Origin: Mesonia mobilis DSM 19841
GTDB lineage: Bacteria > Bacteroidota > Bacteroidia > Flavobacteriales > Flavobacteriaceae
DNA length: 64,000 bases
Assembly: GCF_000423405.1 (NCBI RefSeq)
Contig: NZ_AUHX01000004.1
Span: forward strand, 124,001-188,000
Reading direction: 5' to 3'
The number at the start of each line of letters is the position of its first letter. The first letter of the stretch is position 1. The notes beneath the pieces are model-generated. The model did not search any database. It saw only the letters and a program-made list of their open reading frames with translations, and was not told where the DNA came from. Made by a program: the position numbers and the translations under genes. Below are positions 42,913 through 51,657 of the stretch, piece after piece.

Positions 42913-43641
42913 AGAAATGTTGAATGATTAAAAAAAGGAAATCAAAGCAAGTTTATGATTAAACTAGTCCTTTGCAAGTATACTAATTATTAAAATGTTT
43001 TCTGAAGTTTTTCAACCTAAGTACGATAAGATATATTTCGGTTTCTAGACTTCAATTTCCATAAACGAAAAACTATCTATCCAAAGCTGTCATCCTGAGC
43101 TTGTCGAAGGATCAACTCCACCCGTCATTCTGGACTTGATCCGAGATCTCATGAATGAGAGCACAAAATAATTTCACTAAAAAAATACAAAAGTCTATGC
43201 GCTCGCCGCTAGATTGTATTTTTTAATTATCATCCTAAGCCTCTTAAGATAAAATTCAACTTCAAAAGATGCTTCACTCCGCTACCGCTTCATTCTGCAT
43301 GACAACTCAGGAAACTCACAAACTGTAATCCCGAAATAGGAGATAATCTTTCAATTTCGAATTCAACTTTAATTTCCCAAAGTCATCCTGAGCTTGTCGA
43401 AGGATCAACTCCACCCGTCATCCCGGACTTGATCCGGGATCTTATAAATGAAAACACAAAATAATTTAACTAAACCAACTCAAAAACTCGTAAACACGAA
43501 TACTCGAAAACCTAAAATCTCTTCAATTTCAATTTTTAATTCAACTTCAATTTCCCAAAGTCATCCTGAGCTTGTCGAAGGATCAACAAACACAGTATAC
43601 ATTATACTTTATACAACTCCTAAAAAACTTCCAACTCCCCA
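42913..43641. repeat. Gene-free repeat region inside the polysaccharide locus
   Basis: It holds hairpin units at 43089-43112, 43382-43405 and 43560-43583 (GTCATCCTGAGCTTGTCG type) and a fully paired ATCCCGGA / CTTGA / TCCGGGAT at 43420-43440, with a decayed copy near 43128-43148. It also holds a CTTCACTCCGCTACCGCTTC element (43261-43320) whose near copy is at 44911-44967, and TTCAAY-type tracts. The open frame at 43448-43645 is composed of repeat sequence and not a gene. Confidence 0.85.
43420..43440. repeat. Perfect copy of the hairpin repeat
   Basis: The arms ATCCCGGA and TCCGGGAT (8 bp, fully paired) enclose CTTGA. This copy has the most GC-rich stem of the family in the window. Confidence 0.8.
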
Positions 43642-44811
43642 CTAACCTCTAACCACCTCCAAATATTGTTGAATAATCTTATCCCAAGTGAAATGTTGCG
43701 TCCACTCTATTGCGTTTTTACTAAATTGAGAATAATTGCCTAAAATAGTATCGATAGCATCAACAATTTCTTCTTTATCCTTATGATTGACTAATATACC
43801 AGATTTTTGATGAGCAATCGCATCTTCAATTCCACAACCTCTAGCGCCAATTCCCGGTAAACCTAAGGCATTCCCTTCTAAAATAGCGATCCCAAATCCT
43901 TCTACATCTCCTGCTGAAGTGTGTTCACTCAGCATCATAAAAATAGTGGCCTGCTTCAATAAATCAAGTTTCTCTTCTTCTGAAACTCTTCCGTGAAAAA
44001 TTAAATGTTCTTCAACATTCAACTTTTCAGCCAAACTTACTAAGCGATCTTTGGTGGTTGGTATTCCTACAATATGATACTTAACTTGCGGATATTTCTT
44101 TTTGATCTCCGGCAAAGCTTCGATGATGTTATGTTGACCTTTTCGCGGAGTCACATTACCTACTGTGACCAAATTCAATTTAAAATCTGATGATAATGTT
44201 CGAACTTGGTTAGCAAATTCAGAAATTTCAAAGCCATTAGGAATCACTTCTACTTCTAAATTTAAGTGATCGATCAAGCTTTTGGTATAATTAGATACGG
44301 CAATGAGTCGATCAAAACGTTGTAAACAAAAATCGGTAAAATTTCGTTGAACTTTCGAAGGCAACAATACTTCACTACCGTGTAAAACAGCTACATATTT
44401 TTTATTTAAAAATAAACTGAGTAAACCGCCAATCCAAATAGAGAATTTCCCGGAAAGCAAAACAATATCATTTTTTTTAGCAAGCTGAAAAGATTTCAAA
44501 ATACGATCAACATAACTTAAAAAAATAAGCTTCTTTCGAGGAATGCGAATAACTTCAAAATCCTGAGTGCTATCAAAATCACGCTCTTCTTTTCCTTCCC
44601 CGGAACGCTGATCTGAAATAACCTGCACGTCGATTTGGTTAGCTTGAAACGAACGAGCCAAATGCCAAGCATGATTCCCAATCCCTCCGGGTTGTGGAGG
44701 AAATTCAGATGTAACCAATAAAAGTTTTTGTTTTGATTTCAAGTTATTTATACTACTATTTTTTATTTCATTTATATTATTACCTAAGCTTGTCGAAGGA
44801 TCAACTGTCAA
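43642..44811 (-). CDS. Glycosyltransferase family 4 with repeat-derived N-terminus
   Basis: A 389-residue GT-B enzyme as read from the ATG at 44811. Conserved sequence begins only at about residue 28 (KLLLVTSEFPPQPGGIGNHAWH); the first nine residues, MTVDPSTSL, are the translation of the dispersed repeat on its reverse strand. A TTG at 44742 (residue 24) would give a normal-length family member, so the true start is uncertain. The donor site is FMMLSEHTSAGDVEGFGIAILEGNALGLP. It stands alone between two repeat regions. Confidence 0.82.
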   Translation of the reverse strand: MTVDPSTSLGNNINEIKNSSINNLKSKQKLLLVTSEFPPQPGGIGNHAWHLARSFQANQIDVQVISDQRSGEGKEERDFDSTQDFEVIRIPRKKLIFLSYVDRILKSFQLAKKNDIVLLSGKFSIWIGGLLSLFLNKKYVAVLHGSEVLLPSKVQRNFTDFCLQRFDRLIAVSNYTKSLIDHLNLEVEVIPNGFEISEFANQVRTLSSDFKLNLVTVGNVTPRKGQHNIIEALPEIKKKYPQVKYHIVGIPTTKDRLVSLAEKLNVEEHLIFHGRVSEEEKLDLLKQATIFMMLSEHTSAGDVEGFGIAILEGNALGLPGIGARGCGIEDAIAHQKSGILVNHKDKEEIVDAIDTILGNYSQFSKNAIEWTQHFTWDKIIQQYLEVVRG

Positions 44812-44859
44812 AAACTCCCATCCTTTTCAAGGAGGGGTGCCTAAAGGGCGGGGTGGTTT
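44811..44859. repeat. 48-bp palindromic dispersed repeat, copy 1
   Basis: Its sequence starts AAAACTCCCATCC and ends GGGCGGGGTGG; the same 48 bp with one or two changes is at 51854-51901. Inside are CCTT-TTC-AAGG and flanking CTCCC/GGGG pairings, so it can fold on either strand. This copy sits immediately upstream of a glycosyltransferase start. Confidence 0.8.
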
Positions 44860-45121
44860 TTATCTTAAGTCTGTCGAAGAATCAATTTCAATTTCGATTT
44901 CAACTTCAATTTCAAAAGATACTTCATTCCGCTACCGCTTCAAGCTGTATGACAACTCAAAAAACTCTCCACTAACGCTGTCATTTCGAGCGGAGTCGAG
45001 AAATCTTTCAACTTCAATTTCAACTTCAATTCGTCATCCTGAGCCTGTCGAAGGATACTTTTCATTATTTCTTACCATTGCAAACTGCAAACTGAACACT
45101 GTAAACTATAAACTAAACACT
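44812..45121. repeat. Gene-free repeat region inside the polysaccharide locus
   Basis: This 310-bp gap holds, in order, the 48-bp palindromic element, a diverged hairpin unit (44864-44886), a TTCAAY tract (44883-44915), the CTTCATTCCGCTACCGCTTC element (44911-44967), a GTCATTTCGAGCGGAGTCG unit (44980-45006), another TTCAAY tract, a CCTGAGCCTGTCGAAGGAT unit (45033-45056) and AACTG-type words to 45120. No credible gene is present. Confidence 0.85.
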
Positions 45122-46450
45122 TCAAAACGTTCCAATTCGATCTCCTTCTTTTAGCTTCTTACTCGATAATTTCCAAGACTTATAAACTTGAATAAAAATG
45201 ACCGGCAGCAAGAATACAGATAAAATTGCCCCTACCAAAAGCATTAACTTATTCTTTTTAAATTTATATGGAATAATAGAAGGCGGAACCGTTTTTAGCA
45301 AAGCTAACCTAGCTTGATGATTGCCGTGATATTTTCTAAATAAATACAAAACACTAGGAATAGGTCGTGGAGCAAACCATTTTTTAGTTCGAAATGCATC
45401 CCAACTCCCCATTTCTCGAAGTCCGCCGGAACCTACTTTTAAATGGAGACGTTTAGCATACGGATTTGACACATTCAAAAAATGATGTAAATATACTCGT
45501 AAACCAAATTCGCCATCGCCCATGCGCTGTTTTTCAAATTGACGGTCGAATAATCCGGTGGTTTTAAAAATTTCTTTGTTGAGTAATACATTACCGGTAT
45601 CTAATTGGTCGGAAATTCTGAAAAATGAATAATTCTGTGGCACTTCTGCTCCGGAAGTTGAAATAGAAACGCCCGAAGAAACTTCAGCTTTAAAAAAATC
45701 TAAAGTTTTCAGGTGCTGCGAGATCCAATCGGGGTCTACGCGACTATCGTCATCATACAACAAGATGTAGTCTCCTTTTGATTGTTGAATAGCTCGATTT
45801 CGAGCGAGCCATAAAGCTTTCTCTTCTTGATAGATCGCTTTGAGATCTAAATTCCAGCCTTCGTAAAATTCACTTTGAAAAGGTGTTGATTGATCGACAA
45901 TAATCACTTCAAAATGTGAGTAGTCTTGCTGTTCAAGATCTTTCAAGACATCTTTTAAATAAGTATACCGATTTAAAGTAGGAATAATGATACTTATAAA
46001 AGGTTTCGATTCAATTAGACTAGACTGAAAATTTTCATAAGCAGGATATAGCAGCGGTGATTGTAAGTATTGACTCCGCTGAGTTTTTCTCCCCTTCAGG
46101 TAGGCCGAAATCTCTCGGAAAGGATTTTTAAAACTAAATAGTCGTAATAGGAGCACATACACACACCAAACCGGATGAAAATACTTATGAAGAAATCGAT
46201 ATTCATCGGCTAGCGGCAGCTGCTCAAAGCTTTGATAAGTTTCAGCATCGCCAATATACCCTTTTTGCAAAGCTTGCCAAGATAGATCGTAAGCCTTCGA
46301 TTTTTCTGAAACAAAACCTTCGTCTTTTTCTAACTGCTGAATTGTTTCTTTCGGCAAGGCGTCAACTTTAGGAAATGCAAAAGTTTGATCATAACGAATT
46401 AATCCGAAATAATTGGTAGGCTGTAGGTATTTGAAGAAGGTGAAGATCAT
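45122..46450 (-). CDS. Glycosyltransferase family 2
   Basis: A 442-residue GT-A enzyme. An N-terminal region of about 140 residues without a recognised domain precedes the GT2 core: SIIIPTLNRYTYLKDVLKDLEQQDY, then the metal-binding DDDS in ILLYDDDSRVDPDW. FRISDQLDTGNVLLNKEIF and FDRQFEKQRMGDGEFGLRVY supply the acceptor side. A hydrophobic segment near 405-425 suggests C-terminal membrane attachment. The upstream acyltransferase gene overlaps it by 4 bp. Confidence 0.88.
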   Translation of the reverse strand: MIFTFFKYLQPTNYFGLIRYDQTFAFPKVDALPKETIQQLEKDEGFVSEKSKAYDLSWQALQKGYIGDAETYQSFEQLPLADEYRFLHKYFHPVWCVYVLLLRLFSFKNPFREISAYLKGRKTQRSQYLQSPLLYPAYENFQSSLIESKPFISIIIPTLNRYTYLKDVLKDLEQQDYSHFEVIIVDQSTPFQSEFYEGWNLDLKAIYQEEKALWLARNRAIQQSKGDYILLYDDDSRVDPDWISQHLKTLDFFKAEVSSGVSISTSGAEVPQNYSFFRISDQLDTGNVLLNKEIFKTTGLFDRQFEKQRMGDGEFGLRVYLHHFLNVSNPYAKRLHLKVGSGGLREMGSWDAFRTKKWFAPRPIPSVLYLFRKYHGNHQARLALLKTVPPSIIPYKFKKNKLMLLVGAILSVFLLPVIFIQVYKSWKLSSKKLKEGDRIGTF

Positions 46451-46977
46451 GTCGAAATTGGTTGAGCGGGTACTCCTACTAGAATTAAATTGTTTTCTAC
46501 AAAGCTCTTAGTAACACAAGCCATAGCTCCAATCTTCATAGAATTACCAAGCGTCAAAGGACCTATAATACAAGAATTAGCGCCTAAATTACAATTTTTT
46601 CCAAGTCTTATTACTCCATCAGGGTTTCCACTTTTAATACCTATTGTATTTCCACCAGTTAGAGTCAATCCATCTCCAATAATTGATTTTCCGGAAATAA
46701 CGATTCCCAAGCTTGGGTGATGTATATTTATACCGCCATTAATATCTGCAAGATAGTGGATATCACAATTAGAGATAATTTGTAATAAAAAGAAAAAAGG
46801 AGCCAATAAAATCCTTAAAAATCTATATTTTGATTTAAATAATAAAAACAAGGAACGATCAATTCGATAACTTAACAAGCCATAGAAAGACCTATTAAAA
46901 AAAATAAGTAAAATTCGATACTTATTCTTTCCCAATAAAGCACGAATATCTTTAAAAAAATAATTAAATTGATTCAT
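46447..46977 (-). CDS. Hexapeptide-repeat acyltransferase, serine-acetyltransferase-like
   Basis: A protein of 176 residues from the ATG at 46977, which leaves 4 bp after the previous gene; the alternative at 47001 would overlap that gene. A helical N-terminal part is followed by left-handed beta-helix repeats from about 85: GINIHHPSLGIVISGKSIIGDGLTL, VIRLGKNCNLGANSCIIGPLTLGNSMKIGAMACV, ending VGVPAQPI. The fold and length resemble SAT-like sugar O-acetyltransferases of capsule loci. It probably acetylates a sugar of the polymer. Confidence 0.82.
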   Translation of the reverse strand: MNQFNYFFKDIRALLGKNKYRILLIFFNRSFYGLLSYRIDRSLFLLFKSKYRFLRILLAPFFFLLQIISNCDIHYLADINGGINIHHPSLGIVISGKSIIGDGLTLTGGNTIGIKSGNPDGVIRLGKNCNLGANSCIIGPLTLGNSMKIGAMACVTKSFVENNLILVGVPAQPIST

Positions 46978-46981
46978 TTGA

Positions 46982-48028
46982 CTAAACTTTTTGAGATTCA
47001 AAAAATCCTTGTAATGTTAATTTCTCTTCCCAAAGTTTTCGATTAGACTTCAACAAATTTTGAAAGCTGTTTTGATCCAGTCGTTGATGAAAAGCATGCA
47101 CAGTTTCATCAATACGGTGAATATCCTTTATATCTACCCAAACCACATGCTTTTGCCAGTCAATTTGATTGGTCAATGGTAAAAAACCATCAGTGTTTAC
47201 ATACACGGGAATTCTTCCCATCATCAAGGTTTCATAAAAACGAACGGAGAAATTTCCGGCACCCCGCACACAAAGCACATAGGCAGACTGCGCTATATTT
47301 TGATAAAACTCATCGGTGGTTTGTTGCTTTTCCGCCTTGGTTTTCACGCCCGCTCGATAATGCTGTCGAAGTATAAAACGATCGGTGATCAAATTACTGG
47401 CTGCTAACTTTGCCAACAACTGTGCTCGTAAACGAGTCGAAGATAAAACGGCTTGGGATTCTTTTTTGCTCATCCCGACATAAGACTGCAAATTTTTAAA
47501 AATGATTTTCGATTGTTCCCAATAAGCATGGATAAGGGATCCATTTGCTTGCCCACAAAATCCCACGATAGGCTTTTCGGTATAATCGAGTCCAAAATGA
47601 TTCGGCAATTGATAGTCTGATAAACGATCGGAGATAAATACAGGCATCCCTTCGTGACCTTGTTGAGCTCGAGAAATATAACCTCCCATTCGAAAAACTT
47701 TTACATTTTTATAGCTAGGTATTTTCACCCCAAAATCTCCGGCATTCCAACTCCAAACGATTTTTTGCTCCCTTGCAGCAGCTTTAATAAGTGCATGAGC
47801 AGAATCAAGCTGGTTAGTCGCTACATAATAGTTCCAAGCCATAGGTAAGACCACCACATCTGCTCTTATTAATTGTTCAACAAAACGATAGTCCTTTTCA
47901 GAAACTCCATAAAGCTCCAAACGTTGCGCATCCGTAAAAGCCTTGTTTTTAATAAATGCCTTTAGCAACGGGAATAAAAGTCCTCGATATGTTGAGTTAT
48001 AATGTTCTTTGGGATAGAATAGTTTCAT
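46982..48028 (-). CDS. Exostosin-like (GT47-type) glycosyltransferase
   Basis: A 348-residue protein. The C-terminal half has the exostosin-type segment YVLCVRGAGNFSVRFYETLMMGRIPVYVNTDGFLPL (about 245-280), in which Arg and Glu typically contact the nucleotide sugar. The N-terminal half (VVVLPMAWNYYVATNQ, VWSWNAGDFGVKIP) is consistent with the same family. Exostosin-like enzymes in bacteria add hexuronic acid, GlcNAc or other sugars; specificity is not readable. It overlaps the upstream GT4 gene by 4 bp. Confidence 0.72.
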   Translation of the reverse strand: MKLFYPKEHYNSTYRGLLFPLLKAFIKNKAFTDAQRLELYGVSEKDYRFVEQLIRADVVVLPMAWNYYVATNQLDSAHALIKAAAREQKIVWSWNAGDFGVKIPSYKNVKVFRMGGYISRAQQGHEGMPVFISDRLSDYQLPNHFGLDYTEKPIVGFCGQANGSLIHAYWEQSKIIFKNLQSYVGMSKKESQAVLSSTRLRAQLLAKLAASNLITDRFILRQHYRAGVKTKAEKQQTTDEFYQNIAQSAYVLCVRGAGNFSVRFYETLMMGRIPVYVNTDGFLPLTNQIDWQKHVVWVDIKDIHRIDETVHAFHQRLDQNSFQNLLKSNRKLWEEKLTLQGFFESQKV

Positions 48029-49206
48029 AAAGGCAATTGATAAAAATTCACAAACGCTTGTTGTTGTTTTTCAATATTGAATTCAGTTTGCACTCGCTCT
48101 ATCGCTTGAGTACTGATTGCATACTTTTCTTCCACAGAAAGTTGACTTACCACTATAATTTTTTCAGCCAGTTGAATCGTGTCAAAAGCTTTAACCAACC
48201 AGCCTGTTCTTTTATGAATAATATTTTCAGGTAAACCGCCTACATCAAATGCAAAACAAAGCTTCCCTAAGGCTTGTGCTTCTAAAACAGCATTGCAGAA
48301 ACCTTCATTATAACTGGTTTGCACATACATATCTGATGAATAAAGTAAGGTTAAAGTTTCTTGATGAGATTTTTTTCCGATAAATTTCAGCTCACCTGTT
48401 AGATTCTTTTCATAAGCGTGAAAAAGATAACGCTCTTTTTCTTGATTTCCACCATCACCTATAATCAACCATTCAAAATCGACACCTTTTTCTTTGAGTT
48501 GAGAAGCGGTTTCAATTAAAAAATCTAAACCTTTGATCCATGACATACGTGCTATAGTGATTAACCTTAATTTTGACTTGTTGATTTTAGTCACAGGAGC
48601 TAATTCTTGAAGTTTATTTACATTAACAGCCGGTGTGATGATATGACTAGATGTGCTTTTATGTAAACCTACCTTTTGTGCTTCTTTAACTAAATAATTA
48701 GATATCGCATGTACGCGATCTACGTGCTTCCACACTTTTATATAGCAACTAGGATGTTTCTTAGGATATACATTAATATCATAACCTCGAAAACTTACCG
48801 CCATTTGTGCACCGATCACTTTGGCTAAAGCTTCTTTACCCAAGGCCATCGTAGTAAAACCAAAATGCAACCAATCTAGGTCTGCTTTTAATAAAGGAGC
48901 ATTTAAATAAACCCGCTTTAAAAACTTGATAAAATTGCTTGGCTTTTCGAGTCGATACCACTTGACGATTCTTCTTAAATAAGGAAGTAACGAGATATAA
49001 GTAGTTAAGAAGGAAAAAGCTAAAGTTATTGGATTTCTTTTCTTCGCAGGAAAGGTTTTTACTTGGCAAGCAGTAAAGTCACTCCTATTTTGTTGACAAA
49101 ATAAGGTGACCTCAAAACCTTGCGCTTGCAACCCATTAATTTTTGAATTAAAAAAAGTTTCTGAATAGCCCGGAGGTTGTGCAAGTACGATTCCTATTTT
49201 CATCAA
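48025..49206 (-). CDS. Glycosyltransferase family 4 (colanic-acid WcaL-like)
   Basis: A 393-residue GT-B enzyme. The start has two adjacent Met codons (49206 and 49203). The N-terminus KIGIVLAQPPGYSETFFNSKINGL (YSETF replaces the usual SETF motif) and LHFGFTTMALGKEALAKVIGAQMAVSFRGYDINVYP are typical of the WcaL/AmsK-like subgroup. The donor site is DMYVQTSYNEGFCNAVLEAQALGKLCFAFDVGGLPENI. It overlaps both neighbours by 4 bp, so it is coupled in translation. Confidence 0.88.
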   Translation of the reverse strand: MMKIGIVLAQPPGYSETFFNSKINGLQAQGFEVTLFCQQNRSDFTACQVKTFPAKKRNPITLAFSFLTTYISLLPYLRRIVKWYRLEKPSNFIKFLKRVYLNAPLLKADLDWLHFGFTTMALGKEALAKVIGAQMAVSFRGYDINVYPKKHPSCYIKVWKHVDRVHAISNYLVKEAQKVGLHKSTSSHIITPAVNVNKLQELAPVTKINKSKLRLITIARMSWIKGLDFLIETASQLKEKGVDFEWLIIGDGGNQEKERYLFHAYEKNLTGELKFIGKKSHQETLTLLYSSDMYVQTSYNEGFCNAVLEAQALGKLCFAFDVGGLPENIIHKRTGWLVKAFDTIQLAEKIIVVSQLSVEEKYAISTQAIERVQTEFNIEKQQQAFVNFYQLPL

Positions 49207-50273
49207 TAAACTAATTTTTGATAGAGTTTCTCATAGGTATTCAGTTCCATTTTTAAAGTAAACTTTTTTTCTACTAAAACTCTTCCTTCCTTTCCTAAAC
49301 CATTTCTTAATGCTTCATCTTTATAAAGCTTAGAGATACCATCTAGAAATTCACGATCATTATCAGTTTCAAAAATAAGCACACCATCACCCTCGCTGGC
49401 GATATAAGCTGTACCTCCTCCAGAATCGGAAGCTAATACAGGCGTTTCACAAGCCAAAGCCTCTAAGATAGATACTGGCAAGCCTTCTTTTTTAGAAGCC
49501 AATAAAAAAACATCTAATTGATTTAGTATAGCAGGCAAATCATTATTAGCTACAAAACCTTCTAAGTGTACTCTATTTGATAATTGATATTGAGAAAGAT
49601 AAGCTTTTATATCTGCTAAATAATTTTCATCAGCTTTTCCATATAAATAAAGATGAATATGGTCAGGAAGCGATTTCATATTTTTAATAATAAATAACTG
49701 ATTTTTATTTGCATTAATATTTCCTACGCAACCTAATCTTACAATTTCATCATTTTTCGATTGAGACAGTTTCTCCTTATGAAAATGTTTCTCATCGACA
49801 CCATGGGGTATAAAACTAATTTTTCTTCTAAGGTAGAAGGTATTAAAAAACTTGGTTTTCATTTCAGGATGATCGTAAGCAATATGCGTAGAAATTAAGC
49901 TCTTTAATAACCAGCGTTTAGACCAAGCATCATTTTTTTTGGTATATAAATATTTACAACCTGCCAATCTTACCCCTAGTGCTTCTATAGAAGTTGACTT
50001 ATAATCCCAGGAATGAACAATTTTGATTTGCTTTTTCTTTAAGATACGTATGATTTGTTTAAGATCTGTAAAGTTATTTCCGCTTTTAGGTAAGTATAAG
50101 AAATTTTCTTCAGGTATAATTTCGGGTTTCAATTCAGGAAATTTCTCAACAGCCACATAAGGTTCAAATTTAGAAGTATCAATATGTTTAAATAAACTCA
50201 ACACTACATATTGACTCCCTGCAGTTTTAAAATTAGGAATCGTATATAAAACCTTGATTTTTGTATTAGGCAT
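49203..50273 (-). CDS. Glycosyltransferase family 4
   Basis: A 356-residue GT-B enzyme. The N-terminal domain begins KVLYTIPNFKTAGSQYVVLSLFKHI; the donor site is VFLLASKKEGLPVSILEALACETPVLASDSGGGTAYI with the E-x7-E pair. It overlaps the upstream asparagine-synthase-like gene by 8 bp and the downstream GT4 gene by 4 bp. Confidence 0.88.
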   Translation of the reverse strand: MPNTKIKVLYTIPNFKTAGSQYVVLSLFKHIDTSKFEPYVAVEKFPELKPEIIPEENFLYLPKSGNNFTDLKQIIRILKKKQIKIVHSWDYKSTSIEALGVRLAGCKYLYTKKNDAWSKRWLLKSLISTHIAYDHPEMKTKFFNTFYLRRKISFIPHGVDEKHFHKEKLSQSKNDEIVRLGCVGNINANKNQLFIIKNMKSLPDHIHLYLYGKADENYLADIKAYLSQYQLSNRVHLEGFVANNDLPAILNQLDVFLLASKKEGLPVSILEALACETPVLASDSGGGTAYIASEGDGVLIFETDNDREFLDGISKLYKDEALRNGLGKEGRVLVEKKFTLKMELNTYEKLYQKLVY

Positions 50274-51657
50274 CGTTAAATTTTTTATTCCAAACCGATA
50301 AAGTTAATAACATACTCACAGGGTGCGAGTAAAATACATCATCTTTCTCTTTAAACTTATCGTAGAATTTTTTGGTGGTGGCTGAAGGTAAAAATTCAGC
50401 AAATTTTTGATTAAACAGATAACCTTCTAAATGACGCTCATTTTCTTCTCCTACAAACTGAAGCTCCCAATTACGCTGAATAAATTTCTTCTGTTGAATT
50501 TTTTGGATTCCTGCTCTAAATTTTCTTCCTAACTTAAAAGCAAGGTTGTAGGGCATTTTATTGTAGTGATAGTTATTTAAATTGAAAGGACGCTGATCTT
50601 CCCAAGTAATATTTGCGACTGCAGGATTTCTTTTTTGGATATAAGCGATTTGCAGTTTTCGATTTGCCAAATATTCTTCCGGCACCTTGCAAATAAACTT
50701 ACACATACGATTGTCGTAATAGGGTAAAGTAATAGGATGAGCCTTTTCAAATACAGAAAGATTGGTCGAGGTCCATCGTGGAGCCCAAAATAAAGATTTA
50801 AAAGCGCGCATCTTGGCGCCTACGTGATCAATATCAATTTTATTGAGTAGCCTTTGTATTCGCTCTTCTAAGTAAGTTTCAAAATCACCTTCAAGATTCC
50901 AATCGTTCCAAAGTGTAGTTCCTAATGCTAGTCCGCCCTTTTTGATCACTTTTTTCTTAACCAATTGCACCAAATCTTTTTCGGTATAATGTTCCGGAGC
51001 GCCAACATCAAAAAGTACATCGCCCCAGTGACCTAACGAAAAAACACCTTCCATCTTTTCAAATTCCGGCAAGACGGCCATTTGCCTTGGATGCGTAAAT
51101 TCTGAATAACATTGATTAATCTCTGCAAGATCTTCAATGACATTCCACAAATAACCTTTGGGGATAAAAAACTCCTGAAACTCAAAATCACATGCTTTGG
51201 CGATTTGTTGAGCAATAGCACTTTCAGCATATCCGCCACTAAAAGAATAGCTATAGGCAGTCACTTTTTTCCCTAAATGCTTTAAGGCTACCGCTTGCGT
51301 ACGACTATCTAAACCTCCGGAAATGGGTAAGATCGCTTGTTGGTCACCAATTTGCTCATCAATGATCGTTTCAAACAATCCGGTAAAGTCTTCTAAAGCC
51401 TCTTCAAATGAATAGTTCTTTTTAGGGGTGTAATTCCATTTAAAATATGGATAACTAGAAACTAAACGATGGTGTTCATCAATCTCATTACTAGTCGCAG
51501 GATACAAAGTTTTTTTATTCTCCCAATAGGTGTCGGTTTCCCAAAAAAAACCAGTGGCCGCAAAGAGACAAATAGCTTTATGGTTGATAGTTTTGTTTTT
51601 TGTTGTTTCAACAAAATCTGGCTGAACGGGAATAATGGGAGTGGTAATATTCTTCAC
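50266..51657 (-). CDS. Asparagine-synthase-like protein lacking the glutaminase domain
   Basis: A 463-residue protein. The PP-loop ATP site LPISGGLDSRTQAVAL (SGGLDS at 113-118) and the following AYSYSFSGGYAESAIAQQIAK identify the synthetase domain of the asparagine synthase (AsnB) family. The N-terminal Ntn glutaminase domain of AsnB, about 200 residues starting with Cys2, is missing: only about 100 residues precede the PP-loop, with no N-terminal Cys. It would adenylate a carboxylate and use ammonia or another amine. In a sugar locus it may amidate a uronic acid or join an amino acid to a sugar; this is inference. It is the first gene after a repeat region. Confidence 0.8.
   Translation of the reverse strand: MKNITTPIIPVQPDFVETTKNKTINHKAICLFAATGFFWETDTYWENKKTLYPATSNEIDEHHRLVSSYPYFKWNYTPKKNYSFEEALEDFTGLFETIIDEQIGDQQAILPISGGLDSRTQAVALKHLGKKVTAYSYSFSGGYAESAIAQQIAKACDFEFQEFFIPKGYLWNVIEDLAEINQCYSEFTHPRQMAVLPEFEKMEGVFSLGHWGDVLFDVGAPEHYTEKDLVQLVKKKVIKKGGLALGTTLWNDWNLEGDFETYLEERIQRLLNKIDIDHVGAKMRAFKSLFWAPRWTSTNLSVFEKAHPITLPYYDNRMCKFICKVPEEYLANRKLQIAYIQKRNPAVANITWEDQRPFNLNNYHYNKMPYNLAFKLGRKFRAGIQKIQQKKFIQRNWELQFVGEENERHLEGYLFNQKFAEFLPSATTKKFYDKFKEKDDVFYSHPVSMLLTLSVWNKKFNDA

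Noticed and set aside
43448-43645. Possible small gene in the 43-kb gap
   Set aside because: The translation (SHPELVEGS) is that of the dispersed repeat.
44733-45154. Two overlapping open frames in the 45-kb gap
   Set aside because: Both read through several repeat units and end inside neighbouring genes; no start signal or domain.
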